DNA of 64,000 bases from Peribacillus frigoritolerans (GTDB taxonomy: Bacteria > Bacillota > Bacilli > Bacillales > Bacillaceae): positions 372,001-436,000 of the forward strand of contig NZ_SMZY01000003.1 of assembly GCF_004358755.1 (NCBI RefSeq), in the 5' to 3' direction. Position numbers and translations under genes: made by a program. The notes beneath the pieces are model-generated. The model searched no databases. It was not told the origin of the DNA and worked only from the letters and a program-made list of their open reading frames with translations. Position 1 is the stretch's first letter; the number at the start of each line of letters is the position of its first letter. Positions 62,075 through 64,000 of this stretch are shown here, piece by piece.

Positions 62075-62078
62075 CCCC

Positions 62079-62897
62079 TTATTCGGCTGATTCTAAGTAT
62101 CTTTCTTTTGAATAACCTTTGACTCTCCTCAAAATCAATACAGCAACAGCTATTGCTATTAATACTAGAGATATAACTTGTGCAACACGCAGAGAATCCG
62201 TCAGCATCAGGCTGTCCGTACGCATTCCTTCAATGAAATACCTGCCGATTGAATACCAGATGATGTAGGTGAGGAATAGCTCTCCGCGGCGCAAATTGGC
62301 TTTTCTGAGAAGCATAAGTCCAGCGAATCCTACTAGACTCCACAAAGATTCATATAAAAAAGTCGGGTGATAGTAAGCACCGTTAATATACATTTGATTG
62401 ATGATAAACTCAGGCAAGTACAGCCCCTCAAGAAATTGACGGGTTACCTCGCCGCCATGGGCTTCTTGATTAATAAAGTTTCCCCAGCGGCCGATTGCCT
62501 GCCCTAAAATAATGCTCGGCGCCCCAATATCAGCAAGCTTCCAAAACGAAATCCCTTTTACCTTCGCAAAAATATAGCCTGTAACAAATGCCCCGATTAA
62601 TCCGCCATGAATCGCAAGGCCCCCGTTCCAGATCTTTACGATGTCTCCCGGGTTTTGAGAGTAATAATCCCACTGGAAAATCACATAGTAAATACGCGCA
62701 CAAATAATGGCGATCGGAATCGCAAACAGCACTAAATCGACGAACGTATCTTTATGAAGACCTCTCCGCTCGCTTTCACGGACTGCAAGCCACAGTCCAA
62801 GCAGAGCACCTATCCCGATGATCAGCCCGTACCAGTGAACCTGTATCGGTCCAAGTTCAATAAAGATTGGATCGATCGGCGTAAAATTCTCCTCCAT
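62079..62897 (-). CDS. lgt: Prolipoprotein diacylglyceryl transferase Lgt
   Basis: Adds diacylglycerol to the lipobox cysteine of prolipoproteins, including the lipoprotein encoded at 17860. The 272-residue seven-helix protein has the Lgt signature [13 protein letters not shown] and [17 protein letters not shown] with AGGGGGAG upstream. Second gene of the hprK operon. Confidence 0.97.
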   Translation of the reverse strand: MEENFTPIDPIFIELGPIQVHWYGLIIGIGALLGLWLAVRESERRGLHKDTFVDLVLFAIPIAIICARIYYVIFQWDYYSQNPGDIVKIWNGGLAIHGGLIGAFVTGYIFAKVKGISFWKLADIGAPSIILGQAIGRWGNFINQEAHGGEVTRQFLEGLYLPEFIINQMYINGAYYHPTFLYESLWSLVGFAGLMLLRKANLRRGELFLTYIIWYSIGRYFIEGMRTDSLMLTDSLRVAQVISLVLIAIAVAVLILRRVKGYSKERYLESAE

Positions 62898-62921
62898 TGT
62901 CTACTCTCCCCCTATTGATGT

Positions 62922-63857
62922 TTATGCGTCGTCATGCTCAGTATCAGTTATGACATCAGTTAATTTATTCGTAAACTGCTCAGCTGCATTCAGACCCATG
63001 CGTTTTAATCTGAAGTTCATCGCCGCTACTTCAATGATGACCGCTAAGTTTCGTCCAGGACGGACCGGCACGGTTAATTTAGGGATATCTGTGTCGATGA
63101 TTTTCATTTTCTCTTCATCAAGACCCAATCTGTCATATTGCTTCTTAGGATCCCAGATTTCAAGATCAATAATGAGGGTAATCCGTTTATAGCTGCGGAC
63201 AGCGCCTGCTCCGAATAACGTCATCACATTGATGATGCCAAGACCGCGGATTTCAAGAAGATGCTCAATTAAGTCCGGTGCATTTCCGATCAAAGTATCC
63301 TGATCCTCCTGGCGGATCTCGACACAGTCATCTGCAACTAAACGATGGCCGCGCTTGACAAGCTCAAGAGCCGTTTCACTTTTACCGACTCCGCTTTTTC
63401 CGACAATCAGCACACCTACACCATAAACGTCTACTAATACGCCGTGAACAGCAGTAGTAGGAGCAAGTTTTCCTTCTAAAAAGTTCGTCAGATGACTGGA
63501 TAGACGGGTTGTTTTTAAAGGCGAACGCAAAAGCGGAACTGATTTTTCCTCAGATGCATCCGTTAATTCCTGCGGAATCTCCATTTCGCGGGAAACAATA
63601 ATAGCCGGAGTCGAATCTGTACAAAGCTGATCCATCCGGTTTTTCTTTTCCTCATCTGTCAGTTTTTGAAAAAACGTCAGCTCTGTTTTGCCGAGTATTT
63701 GCACTCGTTCTTTCGGGTAATATGTAAAAAAGCCTGCCATTTCAAGTCCTGGGCGGGACAAATCACTTGTAGTGATGGGACGGTTAATTCCTTCTTCACC
63801 GCTGATCAGCTCTAAATGGAATTTTTCGATTAAATCTTTTGTGCGGACTTTTGCCAT
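62922..63857 (-). CDS. hprK: HPr kinase/phosphorylase
   Basis: Phosphorylates and dephosphorylates Ser46 of HPr and Crh, the master switch of carbon catabolite repression. The 311-residue protein has the P-loop [25 protein letters not shown] region and the family signature [12 protein letters not shown], with the C-terminal MGLNAAEQF helix. AAAGGAGGAACAG precedes the ATG. It is the first gene of the operon with lgt, yvoD, ppaX and yvoF. Confidence 0.98.
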   Translation of the reverse strand: MAKVRTKDLIEKFHLELISGEEGINRPITTSDLSRPGLEMAGFFTYYPKERVQILGKTELTFFQKLTDEEKKNRMDQLCTDSTPAIIVSREMEIPQELTDASEEKSVPLLRSPLKTTRLSSHLTNFLEGKLAPTTAVHGVLVDVYGVGVLIVGKSGVGKSETALELVKRGHRLVADDCVEIRQEDQDTLIGNAPDLIEHLLEIRGLGIINVMTLFGAGAVRSYKRITLIIDLEIWDPKKQYDRLGLDEEKMKIIDTDIPKLTVPVRPGRNLAVIIEVAAMNFRLKRMGLNAAEQFTNKLTDVITDTEHDDA

Positions 63858-63918
63858 TTTTCTGTTCCTCCTTTTTTAAGTGTTTGCTCCATCTTTTAAC
63901 TAAGCGCTTTCGGTTTTC

Positions 63919-64000
63919 TGCGGTGTCTAGCTCCACCGCCCAACTCCTCGGCCAGAACGGCTCATCCAGCAAAGGCAAAAAGCGCCTTTTCTGGCTGATC
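63919..64000 (-). repeat. Dispersed hairpin repeat, cut by the window edge
   Basis: Minus-strand copy of the unit found at 3898: it carries CCAGAAAAGGCGC, TGCCTTTGCTGGATGAGCC, GTTCTGGCCGAGGAGTTGGG and GGTGGAGCTAGACAC. It lies upstream of hprK. Confidence 0.85.

Noticed and set aside
63796-63978. 60-codon minus-strand frame at the window end
   Set aside because: Runs through a dispersed repeat and overlaps the hprK start region in another frame.

Overview
The window is a piece of a Bacillaceae chromosome (Bacillus sensu lato). Moderate-to-low GC, AGGAGG-type ribosome binding sites, TTG and GTG starts, and long gene-order blocks matching Bacillus subtilis all point that way. These blocks are secG-est-rnr-smpB-ssrA, cggR-gap-pgk-tpiA-gpmI-eno, sigL with yvfG, tRNA-Arg with clpP, crh-whiA-yvcK-rapZ-yvcI-trxB, hisZGDBHAFI, and hprK-lgt-yvoD-ppaX-yvoF. 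Most of the genes lie on the minus strand.

Layout. 1-0.75 kb: 3' end of an L-lactate dehydrogenase gene. 0.9-5.5 kb: metal resistance, with cadC-cadA, a divergent CzrA-type sensor and a CzcD-type exporter around a tandem array of a dispersed hairpin repeat. 5.6-7.3 kb: catalase behind a perfect PerR box. 7.5-10.2 kb: ABC exporter plus GDSL hydrolase. 10.4-19.1 kb: a membrane GT-C-like protein, a Fur-boxed FTR1 iron permease pair, a four-gene overlapping envelope-glycan cluster, and a Fur-boxed lipoprotein. 19.4-21.4 kb: a YvbH-like protein, a protein built of six G-x-x-x-Q repeats, and a DUF202 membrane protein. 20.9-26.5 kb: a persulfide (CstR) regulon with several rhodaneses, three TusA modules, a DsrE protein, an MBL persulfide dioxygenase and a TauE exporter. 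Five operator-like palindromes and the fossil of another rhodanese lie within it.

27-32 kb holds tmRNA with SmpB, RNase R, esterase and SecG. 32-35 kb holds a DMT transporter, a NERD-domain protein with an odd start, and a 17-start tandem array with an exact 52-bp period in which every unit can fold as a hairpin. 34.9-42.2 kb is the CggR glycolytic operon with its operator. 42.2-45.7 kb has a glutaredoxin-like protein, sigma-54, YvfG, a probable small RNA, tRNA-Arg(CCG) and CtsR-boxed clpP. 45.8-52.4 kb is the crh to yvcD block. 52.9-59.3 kb is the histidine operon without hisC or the phosphatase gene. 60-63.9 kb is the hprK operon.

The least explained signals are non-coding. They are the 52-bp hairpin array (33.9-34.8 kb), the dispersed hairpin family with compensatory arm exchange (3.9, 42.0, 44.8 and 63.9 kb, one copy lying in the cggR leader), MITE-like elements (7.4, 19.3 and 59.6 kb), and a candidate small RNA (44.15-44.28 kb). 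All starts were chosen from visible ribosome binding sites. No database search was possible.
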